This document shows, one piece after another, positions 47,602 to 62,475 of a stretch of DNA of 64,000 bases; position 1 is the stretch's first letter; every line of letters begins with the position of its first letter. The stretch lies in the NCBI GenBank assembly GCA_036169595.1, contig CM069766.1, positions 3,335,001 to 3,399,000 on the forward strand, given 5' to 3'. The DNA is from Dictyostelium firmibasis. Taxonomy: Eukaryota; Evosea; Eumycetozoa; Dictyosteliales; Dictyosteliaceae. The position numbers were made by a program, and so were the translations under genes. The notes beneath the pieces were generated by a model. It worked only from the letters and a program-made list of their open reading frames with translations, did not search any database and had not been told where the DNA came from.

Positions 47602-47738
47602 AAATTAAATTTTTGTTTTTAAATTAAAAAAAATATCTTTTTCTTTTTTTGTATAAAAATATTATTTTAAAAAAAAAAAAATTTTATTCTTTTTAATTTT
47701 TTTTTTATTTTTTTTTATTATTACTATTATTTTTTTTT

Positions 47739-48464
47739 TTACCATTTTTCAGTGTGTGGTCTAATATCGATCTCATGAGTCCAAGCAGATCTATCTTGAG
47801 AATAAAGAGAGAAATAAGTTGAAGCAATAGCATCAGGGTCAAGCCAATTTTCTTTTGGTCTTGAAGAGTAATCTCTATTGATATCAACATATCCATCGAT
47901 AATAACATGTGAAACATGAACACCTTTTGGATAAGATTCACGAGCTAATGATTGAGCAAAACCACGTAATGCGAATTTACTTGATGCAAATAAACCAAAT
48001 GAAGCGCCACCTCTCAATGATGCAGTTGCGCCAGTGAAAATGATTGTACCATTTTGTTTCTCATACATTTCAGTTAAAACTTGTTGACTTGTTAATAATG
48101 CACCTAAACAACTTGCCTTCCAAGAATTTTGAAAATCATTTACATTAGTTTTCTCAACAGAGACCATTTTAAATGGTGCTGATGCATTATATATTAATAC
48201 GTCAATTGGTCTACCATTAATTTTTGATCTAATTTCTTTGAATCCCTTTTCAACAGATTCGGAATCAGTTGAATCCATTTCAACGGCAAATGAACCTGTG
48301 TCACCATACTTTTTTTGAATTTCTTGAACAAATGGTTCTAATTTCTCTTTATTTCTACTAACTAATGCAACTGAAAATCCTTCTTTTGCAAATTTCTCTG
48401 CAACTCCAAATCCAATACCTTTACCAACTCCAATAACACAACAAACTTTTTTAATTGTTGACAT
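47739..48464 (-). CDS. SDR-family oxidoreductase with Tyr-to-Phe at the active site
   Basis: Single exon, 241 residues. The cofactor loop is VIGVGKGIGFGVAEKFA and NAS replaces NAG (LIYNASAPF). The catalytic serine region IIFTGATASLRGG is present. The usual YxxxK is FASSK, so the catalytic Tyr is Phe while the Lys is kept. The stretch SSKFALRGFAQSLARESYPK followed by GVHVSHVIIDG is typical of a bacterial-type SDR subgroup that I recall also having Phe at this position. It may therefore bind NAD(P) and substrate yet not reduce by the classical route, or use another residue. Its stop lies 252 bases upstream of the P450 start on the same strand. Confidence 0.85.
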   Translation of the reverse strand: MSTIKKVCCVIGVGKGIGFGVAEKFAKEGFSVALVSRNKEKLEPFVQEIQKKYGDTGSFAVEMDSTDSESVEKGFKEIRSKINGRPIDVLIYNASAPFKMVSVEKTNVNDFQNSWKASCLGALLTSQQVLTEMYEKQNGTIIFTGATASLRGGASFGLFASSKFALRGFAQSLARESYPKGVHVSHVIIDGYVDINRDYSSRPKENWLDPDAIASTYFSLYSQDRSAWTHEIDIRPHTEKW

Positions 48465-49130
48465 ATTTTTTTTTTTTTTTTTTTTTTTAATATATTACTT
48501 TTTGAGGAATTATTTTTTGAATAAAAAAAAAAATTTTAATTTATAATTTTTTTTTTTTTTAAAAAATTAAATTAATAAAAAAAAAAAATTAAAAAAAAAA
48601 ATTTAATAAATATTTTTTATAAAAAAAACAAAATGTTTTTGGGATCTCAAAAGAATTTTTATTTAACAAAAATAGATTATGTCATTTTTTTTTGAAAATT
48701 TTAAAAAATATCAAACAAAAGAATCTTCTTTTCTGTGAACTAGAATTTTATGGGAAAATTTAAATACAAAAACAATTGTTTTAAAAAAATCAATAAATAA
48801 TAATTTTTTTAATGAATATATTGTTTTCTAAAAATGTTTTTTTTTTTTTTTTTTTATATATGAAGAAAAAATAAAAAACATACAAAAAAAAAAATAATAA
48901 TAAATAATAATAATAAAAATAAAAATAAAATAAAATAAAGAAAAGAAAAATGACATGGTATGATTTTTTAATAGCAAATAATTTAATATTGAAATAAATA
49001 ATTTATTATTTGTTCTTTTCTATTTTTTTTTATTAAAAAAAAAAAAAAACACAACCCAGCCAATATTTTTTTTTTTTTCGTAAAAGTTATGTAAATAATT
49101 TACGCAATTTTATTTTTTACCAACAAATTC

Positions 49131-49161
<31 letters not shown>

Positions 49162-49233
49162 CTTCGTTTTCGCCAACCTTATTTTTTTTTAAAATTTTTT
49201 TTTTTTTCTTTTTCTTTCATCACGTCAAATAAA
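48465..49233. other. Divergent intergenic region (SDR / rps16)
   Basis: Poly-A/poly-T DNA, but near the rps16 end more mixed: CCAGCC at 49055, an inverted repeat CGTAAA/TTTACG (49079-49104) and TTCGCCAACC (49168). These are probable rps16 promoter elements. No other gene is seen. Confidence 0.55.
49079..49104. promoter_or_regulatory. Inverted repeat upstream of rps16
   Basis: CGTAAA at 49079-49084 and its reverse complement TTTACG at 49099-49104, spaced by 14 A/T-rich bases, 130 bases upstream of the rps16 ATG. It looks like a binding site for a dimeric factor, with no known match. Confidence 0.35.
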
Positions 49234-50121
49234 ATGTCAGCTGTTGCCCCAACTAAAAACGTTGTTCAAACCCACGGTAAAAAAAGGTGGGTCATCATAT
49301 TATATCCATAAATACTCATTTGTATATAAAAAGGATTATGATGATAGGGCTTAGGCAAAGATATTAGTTATAGTAGTAACAAATATACATAAAAAAAATA
49401 TTTTGGGTGTTTTTAAACAAAAAAAAAAAAATCAATAAGATTAGCATCACTAAAAGTTATGATTGGTCCAATACAATCCAATACTTTTTTTGTTAGTTTT
49501 TATTATTTATTTTTTTATAAAAAACCCAAATATTTATACATCATATACACATGGCTCTAAAGTCATCAATATGAATGTTTTGCTCTTTATTTTTTTTAGT
49601 TTAAAAAAAAAGAGAAAGAATACTACTATAATCTTTTTACTTTGAATCCTAAGTTTCTTTCATCATGAATCTGAGTTTTTATATGAATTTTTAAATTAAC
49701 AATTATTTTATTATTTTGAAATTAATTTAGAACTGCCGTCGCTGTTGCTTACACTACCAACGGTAAAGGTTTAATTAAAGTTAATGGTGTCCCATTAGAG
49801 TTCATCCAACCAAAGAACTTAAAATTAAAAGTTTACGAACCAGTCTTAATTGTTGGTAAAGAAATCTTCTCCCAAGTTGATATCCGTGTTAGAGTTAGAG
49901 GTGGTGGTTCAGTTGCTCAAATCTACGCTATCAGACAAGCAATCGCCAAATCTATCGTTGCTTATCACCAAAAATTCGTTGATGAAGAATCTAAAAACGA
50001 AATCAAAAAGAAAATCTTAGACTACGACAGATCTCTCTTAGTTGCTGATCCACGTAGATGTGAACCAAAGAAATTTGGTGGTCGTGGTGCCAGAGCCAGA
50101 TTCCAAAAATCATACCGTTAA
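49234..50121 (+). CDS. rps16: 40S ribosomal protein S16 (uS9)
   Basis: Two exons, 49234..49286 and 49731..50121, give 147 residues, the normal length. [18 protein letters not shown] is followed by [19 protein letters not shown], the core [20 protein letters not shown] with the uS9 glycine-rich signature, and the C-terminal RARFQKSYR that reaches the ribosomal P-site. It is a small-subunit ribosomal protein. Codon use is strongly biased to preferred C-ending codons (ATC, GTC, TAC), unlike its neighbours, as expected for high expression. The 444-base intron sits after codon 18, a common place for ribosomal protein introns, and is unusually long for this genome. Confidence 0.97.
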
Positions 50122-50373
50122 TCTCTCAGATTATTTGTATGTTTTCGTTTCTATACATTTTGTATATATTTCAAAAAATAAAAAAGATTCGTCCAAACGG
50201 AATTATAAAACAAAAAAAACAAAAATCATTTGTTTTTCTTCTTTTTTCGGTTTTTTTTTTTTTTTTTTTTTTTGATATCAATATAAAATTTTTTTAATTC
50301 AATTTGAATTTTATTTTTTATTATTATAAATATTATTTTATGTTTTACAATTATTATAATGTACATATGTTTT

Positions 50374-51274
50374 CTAGATTAAAAATAGTGAAACTAAGAT
50401 AAATAAAAAAATTATTTGATAATTTGATAATAAATTTGATGTTGCGATTGAAGTTTGGAAATGAATATGTGATTTTGGACCAAGTTCAATAATTCTATTT
50501 TTATCTTGATCATCATATCCATCTATTACTGAGGCATGAACGATGTAGCCTCTTGAAGTTGATGAATAATTTTGAATTTTATTTTTACAAACATATGCAT
50601 TAAAAGTTTCACTATTTTCTTCATCTATTGTATAATTATATGGATTATCAAAGTATGTTCCATCTAAATTATTACAATGTTTTATATTATATCCCAATGC
50701 TGAACAATCAAGTAACCACCTATAAACGCAAGTTTTTTTTAAAATTCCAAAATGAAAAATTGGTTTATATTCACAAGTTGATCTAATTATTAATTATTTT
50801 AATTTTTAAAAAATTAGTTTTGATTTCATTGTTTTTTTTTATGATTTTTTATTTTAAAAATTTAAATTTAATACTATACGTGCTATATTCCGATAAAACA
50901 CAATGTGATGATTCATCATAATCAAAATTATTTATATTAATATAGTCCAATAAAAAATTATCACTACATTCTCCAACCTTTGTTCTAAATGTCCTCTTTA
51001 TTTTTAAAGGGTTAGGATTTTTATAGTTGTTGGTATAGTTACAAGTGATGGAGTTTAAATCATCATTATTACATTCAAATAATATGTCAACGATTTCACT
51101 ATAAACTTTTTTTTCATAAACAGCTAAAAATTCTATTGAGTCACCTGTACAATTTGGACTTGAATAAAGTCTCAAAACAAACATATGTCCATTATCACAT
51201 TTGATTAAATTAATATTATTTATTAAAATTATTATTAATAAAAAAAATATTGAAAATTTTTTTGAAAATTTCAT
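50374..51274 (-). CDS. Secreted or surface protein, Cys-containing, unknown function
   Basis: Two exons, 51274..50880 and 50719..50374, give 246 residues in frame. A signal peptide is clear (KFSIFFLLIIILINNINLIKCD). The mature part has spaced cysteines (SPNCTGDS, LFECNNDD, ITCNYTN, GECSDN, SSHCVLSEYS, LLDCSALG, KHCNNLDG, YVCKNK), probably disulphide-bonded, and several N-glycosylation sites. The last ~20 residues (IIFLFILVSLFLI) are hydrophobic, with no tail after them, as in GPI-anchored precursors. It resembles a type of small paralogous secreted protein common in Dictyostelium, but I cannot name a function. Confidence 0.8.
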
Positions 51275-51730
51275 TGTTATTTTATATATGTGTGGTTATA
51301 ATTTTTTTTTTTATTTTATGATTTAAGAAAATAATAATTTGAATAATATTAGAAATTAAAAAATAATAATAATAATAATTATTATAAAAAAAAAAAAAAA
51401 AAAAAAAATTTTTAAAAAAAAAAAAATGGATATAAAAAAAGGATAAAAAAAAAAAAAAAAAAACATGAAAAAAAATATTTTGATCTATAAATAGGACGTG
51501 GTGGTTTTTTTTTTTTATTCATGAACATGAATGATGTATGTATATTTAATTTTAATTTTAATTTTAATTTTTTTTTTTTTTTTTTTAAGGATGGAAGGGT
51601 ATACTTTTTTTTACCTCAAACAAAAACCCCTGGATTTTCATGAAATTTTTTTCTTTTTTTTTTTAATATATGATATATTTATTATTTTCTTTTAGAAAAA
51701 TTAGATATTCATTATCATAATTCTTTAGAA

Positions 51731-51766
<36 letters not shown>

Positions 51767-51969
51767 AAAATATTTTATTTATTTCGCGAAATTTACTTTT
51801 ATTTTTTTTTTTATAAAAAAAAAAACAGCGATAAAATTGGTGGTGTCAGATAATAAAAAAACATATAAAAAAAAAAAAACCTAAAAACAAAAAAATAAAA
51901 TTAAGAAAGAAAGATAAACAAATAATAACGAAATTATAATTTAGTTCTTCTTTTTCTTCTTCTTCTTCT

Positions 51970-52006
<37 letters not shown>

Positions 52007-52050
52007 ATATCAATATTTTGTATTTTTTTATTTTCCAAACAATTAAACCA
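51275..52050. other. Divergent intergenic region (secreted protein / PLD)
   Basis: Poly-A/poly-T DNA with a less biased patch at 51590-51640 and a TTC/CTT-rich tract at 51945-51970 just upstream of PLD. No gene is seen. Confidence 0.5.
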
Positions 52051-55809
<3,759 letters not shown>

Positions 55810-56092
55810 AAAAAATAAAATTAAAAAACTCCAAAAAGAATGCGATATATTTTTTTTTTTCTATTTTATTTATTATTATTTTTTTTTCTATAAACTTATT
55901 GGTTATCTTATTGTTATTATTCCTTTTTTTTTATTATTTTTTTTTATTTTTTATTTTTTTTTTTTATTTATTTGAATATAAATCTTTTTTTTTTTTTTTT
56001 TCTTAATTTTGAAAAAAAAAAAAAATTAAAAGTTGTTTTTTCCATTTATAAATATTTTGTTTTTTTTTTTTGGTTAGTTTTTTTTTTTTTGT

Positions 56093-58169
56093 TTAATTTT
56101 CTTCTTCGTCATCATCTTGCTCAAATTGAGTATGGTCAGCTGAAGGTGGTTGGAATTTAGTTGAATCTAAATGTTTTGAAACCAAAAGTCTAAGATTTTT
56201 AGAGAGTTTCTTTAATTCATCAGAGGCTTGATCGACGGTCCAATTCTTTGATTTGAAGAGATCGTAGAGTGCTGGTGAGGTACAGAATACGGTGGTGGAT
56301 TCTCTGTTAACTTCAGGGTTTGAAGTTGTGTAACGAGTGGCAATATCTTGGTTGACGTGGAATTGGAGGGTGTTATCATCAGATCTATACATTAAAACCT
56401 TACGAGTGATGATTGATTCGGTCATGAAAAGATTACTGTCTGGAATTTGATAAGTGTTATTGCCAGAGGAGTTTTTATGGATTTTGATGGAATCAATAAA
56501 TTTGATGAGATTATCATATTGATGTTGGCCAGTACCACTAACCAATTTACTCTTGGAATGAGTATCGATAGTGACACGAAGATCAGAGCCAGATTTAATT
56601 TGAGGGAAGAGTACCTTTGAACTATTGATGTGATTAAGTTTGTAAATGAATGGATCAGTGAATTTATATTCTGAAGAGTCGCTATTTGGTGATTGTTGTT
56701 GGTTGGTATTATTAATTTTTTCTTCACTACATTTAATACATAAAAGATCGAGTGATTCGGTATCTAAAACTGAAATGAAGGTGAATTGTTTCTTTTGTTT
56801 GAAAAGTTTATATTGAGAAGATGTGATGAATTGTTCATTGATAACATTTGAAGGTTGGAAAACAGAGGCAAGACTTTCGGTGTACAATTCGTATTTATCG
56901 GCAGTCATTGGAGTTGAAGGAATGTTTGAACTATGGAGATACCATATTTTACCGGCTTCGATGTCTATAAATGGTGTTGAAGAGCCTTTCTCGGTGTAAA
57001 GGGTACTGAAGGTTTCATTTAAACGTGCGACATATTGAGACTCATGAGAGTTGATCAAATCTTGCATCAATTGAACACCATCGGTTGCCAATGGATCGAT
57101 GGCACCACTCTCTAAAACTACCTCTGAAAAGGATGGTTGATGAACAAATTTAATCTTTTGTTCACCTTTGTAATCGATGAGGGACAAGTATTTTGGTGAA
57201 GTATTCTTCAACTTAAGAACGATCTCTTTGGCTCTATCCAATTGTTGTGCGTCGGCACACTTAATGATTGCTGTGTTCTTGAATACCTTTAATCTTGCGG
57301 TGGTAGCTTTGTTCAATAAACCCCACAATGAGCCTTTGACACCAATGATTGCACCACCACTAAATGGTGGAAGTTGTACAATACTAGTCAATAATCTTGG
57401 TCCAGACTTTTGATATGATGAATTGTAAAATGATGATTGACTTCTATATCCACCTCTACCACCTCTTGATGATCCACTATTGCCACCTCTTGATGATCCA
57501 CCTCTTGATCCACCTCTGTGACCTCCTCTACTATTTGTGAAATGTGTATTGTTGGTGTTGTGTGATGTTGAATTTAAATTTGGTGATGTATTATTGTTGT
57601 TGCTATTGCTGTTGTTATTGTTGTTGTTACTGTTGTTGTTATTGTTGTTATTGCCATTACCATGATATCCACCACGGTGTGGTTTATTACCGAATTTAGA
57701 TTGGAAGTAATAGTTGCTTCCACCTTGTTGTCCTTGTTGTCCTTGTTGTGGTTGTTGTTGTTGTTGTTGTTGATCAAAATTTTGTTGTTGTTGATCAAAT
57801 GCTGGTGCTGCTTGTTGTGGTTGTTGTTGTTGTTGGTGTCCACCATTTCTTGGGGTATATGTTTTACTACCTCTCATATGAAATTTACCTGGTGGGTGTG
57901 AAAAACCTCCTCCTTTAAAAAAAAAAAGAATTGAAATAAAAAATTAATAAATTATTATTTCATTTTAATTTGTTTATGAAGATTATCATTTGTTTTTTTT
58001 TTTTTTTTTTTTTTGATAGATAAAAAAAAAAAAAAAAAAAAAAGGAAAAATAACTATTATTTGTTTGATTTTTTATTCTTTTTTTTTTTTTTTTATTAAA
58101 ATTGTTTTCTTTTTAGAGGAAAAACAAAATTATAAAAAAAAATTGTTATTAATACGTACTGTTATTCAT
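56093..58169 (-). CDS. RGG-box RNA-binding protein with a KH-like domain
   Basis: Two exons, 58169..58160 and 57912..56093, give 609 residues. Exon 1 is only ten bases (ATG AAT AAC A), and the join gives MNNRGGFSHPPGKFHMRGSK. The N-terminal ~140 residues are Gln-, Asn- and Arg-Gly-rich, with an RGG box (GGHRGGSRGG, SRGGRGGYR), as in RNA-binding and granule proteins. At ~175-235 a KH-like unit is visible: LPPFSGGAIIGVKGSLWGLL, with the GxxG loop as GVKG, then LKVFKNTAIIKC and the AKEIVLKLKN helix. The remaining ~370 residues are folded but unrecognised, ending in an acidic DDDEEEN. RNA binding is likely; the target is unknown. It faces PLD tail-to-tail. Confidence 0.75.
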
Positions 58170-59005
58170 TTTATTAAAATCTGTTTAATTTTTATGAGTT
58201 CTGTTTGTTGTGTTTGGTGAAACTTTGAAAGTGAAAAAAAAAATTCAAGAAATTGCAATGTATTGATCTAATTTATATATAAATTACTTATTTAATAATT
58301 AGATAATGACGATTATTTATGTTTTTATTATTTCTTTTTTTATTTTTTTTTAATTTTTTTTTTTTTTGTTATATTGCTTGGGAGGAAAATCAAAAATTTT
58401 AATTTTTTTGAATTTTTTTTTGAATTTTTTCATTAAAAATATAAAAAAAAAAAAAAAAATAAAAAAAAATAAAAAAAAAAAAAAAAAATTTTTAAATTCG
58501 CACATTGTTTAATAAGACATTGAAGTTCACTCTACAAAAAAATTTATCACTTACATTTAGTTTAAACAATAATATTCAGATTTGGTGAAAAAAATATATT
58601 GTTTAAAAAACAATTTTAATTTGGTATCGATGATTATTTAACAACATGTATTCCTCACCAAAAAAAAAAAAAAAAAGATCTTAAAACGACATAATTGTAT
58701 AATTACAACTTATAAAAATTAAAAAAATAAAAAATAAATAAATTAAATTTAAGTTAGTTTAAATAAAATATATTTTATTTTATTGTTATAGATTTTCAAT
58801 TTCTTTTATTTTTTAATATTATTATTTTTTTTTTTTTTTTCCTTATTTCATAATTTTTTTTGAAAAAAAAATTAAAAATAAAAAAAATAATAAAAAAAAT
58901 AAAATAGTTAAAAAAAGAAAAAAAATAAAAATAGTTAAAAAAAAAAAAAAAAAAATAAAAAAAAAAAAAATTATAATAAAGATACAACAATAAAGGTTAT
59001 TTTAT
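58170..59005. other. Intergenic with a structured patch
   Basis: Upstream flank of the KH-like gene and downstream flank of the PfkB gene. Mostly poly-A/poly-T; a more complex patch at 58498-58662 holds nested inverted repeats, listed separately. No protein gene is seen. Confidence 0.5.
58581..58662. other. Nested inverted repeats, possible structured RNA or terminator
   Basis: TTTGGTGA (58581-58588) pairs exactly with TCACCAAA (58655-58662). Inside it ATTGTTT (58598-58604) pairs with AAACAAT (58608-58614) around a 3-base loop. An 82-base element closed by an 8-base stem is unusual in this low-complexity setting. Confidence 0.35.
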
Positions 59006-60454
59006 TTATTTATAATTAGTAGTAGATTTAAATTGTTTTTGTTTTTGTTCAACAAATTCCTTAATGGTCGATGGTTGTTGAGCAGATTTAAAGTTATTAT
59101 CATTATTATCATTTGCTTGTTCTTGTTTAATAATAGCTTTTTGATCTTCGTCCTTATATTTATTATTGTCACTTATTGGGTTATTGAATTTTAAATAATG
59201 TTGTTTGGTTTGTTTCGTACCATTTAAAACTCTTTCCATTATTTTTTCTCTGTTTGCAAAACCATTTGGACCAATCTTTTCAACTAAAAATGATGCACCT
59301 GAACTACCAACTTGTAAACATTGAATTAATTCTTCTTTTTTAATATTTAATTTTATTAAAATATCATCAATATGTTGTTGATGTTGATAAAAATTATTTT
59401 CATCAACTTTATTATTGCTATTGTTGTTATCGTTTTGAAATTGAGGTTTGAATTGTTTTTTAGTTTTTAATAAATTTAATAATTCTAAAATTGTGCAAGT
59501 TAAAAAGGTATCACCGCAACCAGTTTCATCACTAACTTGATCAGGTTTAAAGGTTGGAATATAAATTTCACCAGTAATTGAAGAGGAAAGGAATAGACCA
59601 TCACCACCCATTGTAACGGCAACCACTGTGAAACCAAAATTTAAACGTAACAATTTTGCGCAAGTTGCTGGGTCATGATCACCCATAATTGCAGCAGCTT
59701 CACCATATTCAGCTTTTACCACTGTAATTATATCATTTTCCATTCCATTTAATGACATTTTAATATTTATCAACTTTTCAATCATAATATTCATCGGTCT
59801 TGTTGTTACACGTGCTCCATTAAATGATCTTAGAAATCCTTGAACATCAAATGCAATTATTGGTCTATAATATTGTTGATTTTCATTTTGTTGATTTTCA
59901 TTTTGTTGATTTATATTATATACAATTTCTAATGTTTTCATTACTAAATGTTCATCAAATTCACCTGCAACGGGTACAAATAATAGTGCATCCGGACGAA
60001 CGGATTCAATACATTTTATGCATGCATCTATAGAAATTTGATTGCCCTTCTCCATTAATGATAGGGTTCTATTCTTTTTATTATTATAATAGTTTAGAAA
60101 GTAGCTTGTGTTTTTAATATCCTTTGTTGTCTCTGTGAATGTTAAATCTATTGATTGTTTGGTTTGAATTAGTTGCTGAAATTCTTTGTTGATATCATCA
60201 CCAAATTTAGTAACGATAAAACTTTTTGTATCACCAAAATAATGAGCTGCCAACGATCCATAAGTTACTGAGCCTCCTAATGCCTCTGCTTTTATTACAT
60301 CTTTACAATTATTAGTATCATAGTTTTTTGATAATTCTTTTTGAACTTCTGGTGACATAAAATCTGTAAATGATCTCTCTCTTTCTAATTTTAATTTTTG
60401 ATGTATTAAAATTATATCATTTACAAAATTACCAATAAATAAAATATTATTCAT
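59006..60454 (-). CDS. PfkB-family (ribokinase-like) carbohydrate/nucleoside kinase
   Basis: Single exon, 482 residues. The N-terminal strand ILFIGNFVNDI and GGSVTYGSLAAHYFG (pfkB signature-1 region) are followed by IVTKFGDD. The C-terminal catalytic motif is DETGCGDTFLTCTI, with the anion-hole GCGD and the catalytic Asp, in place of the usual GAGD. ASFLVEKIGPNG comes after it. Ribokinase-fold kinases phosphorylate sugars, inositol or nucleosides with ATP; the substrate cannot be fixed here. It is longer than typical (~300-330), from Asn/Gln-rich inserts (QQNEN repeats, ~residue 185) and a ~60-residue charged tail. It diverges from U2A'. Confidence 0.9.
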   Translation of the reverse strand: MNNILFIGNFVNDIILIHQKLKLERERSFTDFMSPEVQKELSKNYDTNNCKDVIKAEALGGSVTYGSLAAHYFGDTKSFIVTKFGDDINKEFQQLIQTKQSIDLTFTETTKDIKNTSYFLNYYNNKKNRTLSLMEKGNQISIDACIKCIESVRPDALLFVPVAGEFDEHLVMKTLEIVYNINQQNENQQNENQQYYRPIIAFDVQGFLRSFNGARVTTRPMNIMIEKLINIKMSLNGMENDIITVVKAEYGEAAAIMGDHDPATCAKLLRLNFGFTVVAVTMGGDGLFLSSSITGEIYIPTFKPDQVSDETGCGDTFLTCTILELLNLLKTKKQFKPQFQNDNNNSNNKVDENNFYQHQQHIDDILIKLNIKKEELIQCLQVGSSGASFLVEKIGPNGFANREKIMERVLNGTKQTKQHYLKFNNPISDNNKYKDEDQKAIIKQEQANDNNDNNFKSAQQPSTIKEFVEQKQKQFKSTTNYK

Positions 60455-61293
60455 TTTTTCTTTTTCTTTTTTTTTTTTTTTTTATTAATATTATATTATA
60501 TTTATAATAAATGAATACAAAAATATTTTTTTCTTTTTTTTTTATTATAACAATTTATTTAATATTATGAGTATGAGAATTTTATGTGGATAAAAAAAAA
60601 TAAAAAATAAAAAAATAAAAAAATATATTATATATTTGAATTGATAAAAAAAGGTACAATTTGTATAAAAATAAAATTAAAATAAATTATTGGAAATAAT
60701 ATCGGTTTTTAATGTGAGGGCATTGTTTTTGGGATAAAAAAAAAAAAAAAAAAAAAAACTGGATATGGCCATATTATCTTTTATTTAATTTAAAAATTTT
60801 TACACATAAAAATAAAAATCAAAAAAAATTATTTTTATTTTTTTTTTTTTTTTCATTTTTTTTAAATTTTTTTCATTTTTTTTTTTCATACAGATCTCTT
60901 CACTGTTTCCACCCTTTTTTTTTTCAGTTTTTTTTAATTTTTTTTTTTTTTTTTAAGTAGTTTTGTTGAATTTTCTTGACAATTGATTTGGTAGTAGTTG
61001 TTTTTACTTTATAAATTTATTTCACTGAAGTAATCTAGACAATAAAAAACTGAACCTTTGTTAATAGTAACAATAATTAATAATAATAATTATTATTTTT
61101 GTGAATTCATAAAGTTTAATAACGAACATTCAGTTGCACATTTGTACATATAAAAAAAACAACGCCACCACTTCCACTACCACTACCACTACCACTACAA
61201 CCACCAATTTATCAACTACCAAATATCAATATACTCATTTATTCATATTGAAAAAATATCTCTATAACATATACACACATATACATAAAAAAA
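60455..61293. other. Divergent intergenic region (PfkB kinase / U2A')
   Basis: AT-rich. From about 61020 to 61293 it is more mixed, with an ACC/ACT repeat at 61168-61203 and an A/C/T-rich leader before ATG 61294, likely the U2A' 5' UTR. No gene is seen. Confidence 0.55.
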
Positions 61294-61495
61294 ATGAGAC
61301 TTACTGCAGAACTCATATTGAAATCACCAGATTATATAAACCCATGTAAGGATAGAGAATTAAATTTAAGAGGTAATAAAATTTCAAGTATTGAAAATTT
61401 AGGTGCTACCAAGGTAATTATTAACTTTCTTTTATTTTATTTTTATTATTATTATATTTTTTTTTATAGAAATATAGAATTATTAGAATCTATAT

Positions 61496-61534
<39 letters not shown>

Positions 61535-62349
61535 GATCACAACATTAACATAAATCTATCCTTTTCTTTTTTTTTTTTTTTTTTTTTTTTTATTTCGTCT
61601 CATTTTTGGATGATCTTCAATAATATTTTTTTTTTTTTCTCAAATTGTTTAATTATTATTTTTAGAATCAATTTGATACCATTGATTTTTCAGACAATGA
61701 AATTAGTAAAGTTGAAAATTTTCCAAAATTAGATAGAGTGAAAACCTTATTATTCAATAATAATCATATTAAAAATTTTGAAGAGGATTTTGGAAGTAGT
61801 CTTCCTCATTTAAGATCATTGATTCTTAGTAATAATAGAATAAACAATCTATCAGACCTTGAACCATTAACAAAATTATCAGAGATTAAGTTTATAAGTT
61901 TACTTGAAAACCCCGTTTCAAAGAAACCAAATTATCGTTTATATTTAATATATTTAATACCTCATTTAAAAATTATAGATTTTAAAAAAGTTAAAAAAAT
62001 AGTAAGTATTTTTTTTATATATTTACTATTTTTTTTCTAAAAATGATTGATAGGTATTAAAAAAAAAAAAAATAAAAAAAATTTATAGGAAAGAGAAGAA
62101 TCAAAAAAACTATTTGGTCAATCAAAATTAATTTTAGAAAAATATAGTACAGATAAAAATAAAGATAAATCAAAAACATTCGAACCTGGCGAAGGTGTAA
62201 ATGGCAACAGTAATAACAAAACAACTACAACCCCAGCTAAGAAACTTACCGAAGAAGAAAAGAAACTAATTAGATTACAAATTGATAATGCGAAAACTAT
62301 GGAAGAAATTAATATTTTAGAAGCCAAATTAAGATCTGGTGACATTTAA
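61294..62349 (+). CDS. snrpA1: U2 snRNP protein A' (U2A')
   Basis: Three exons, 61294..61413, 61666..62001 and 62089..62349, give 238 residues (human U2A' is 255). MRLTAELILKSPDYINPCKD and RELNLRGNKIS match the family start. Leucine-rich repeats follow (ENLGATKNQFDTIDFSDNEI, LLFNNNHI, LILSNNRINNL), ending in the LRR cap LENPVSKKPNYRLYLI. The C terminus is basic/acidic and helical. U2A' binds U2B'' and stem-loop IV of U2 snRNA in the spliceosome. Intron 1 has a long poly-A and poly-T pair, able to fold back. Confidence 0.95.
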
Positions 62350-62429
62350 AATATTATAAAATAATAATAAAAAAAAAAAAAAAAAAATTTAAAATAATGG
62401 TCATATTTTAATGTATAAAAATAACAATA

Positions 62430-62475
<46 letters not shown>

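Noticed and set aside
49287-49730. C/D snoRNA inside the rps16 intron (ATGATGA near 49338)
   Set aside because: No D box (CTGA) at a suitable distance; the only CTGA is about 330 bases away and no terminal stem is seen.
52018-52050. Upstream extension of the PLD frame
   Set aside because: Starts at TTG inside the T-rich leader; the first ATG is 52051.
61134-61349. 71-residue Thr-rich frame before U2A'
   Set aside because: Begins at TTG, overlaps the U2A' start in another frame, and consists of an ACC/ACT repeat; it is likely 5' UTR.
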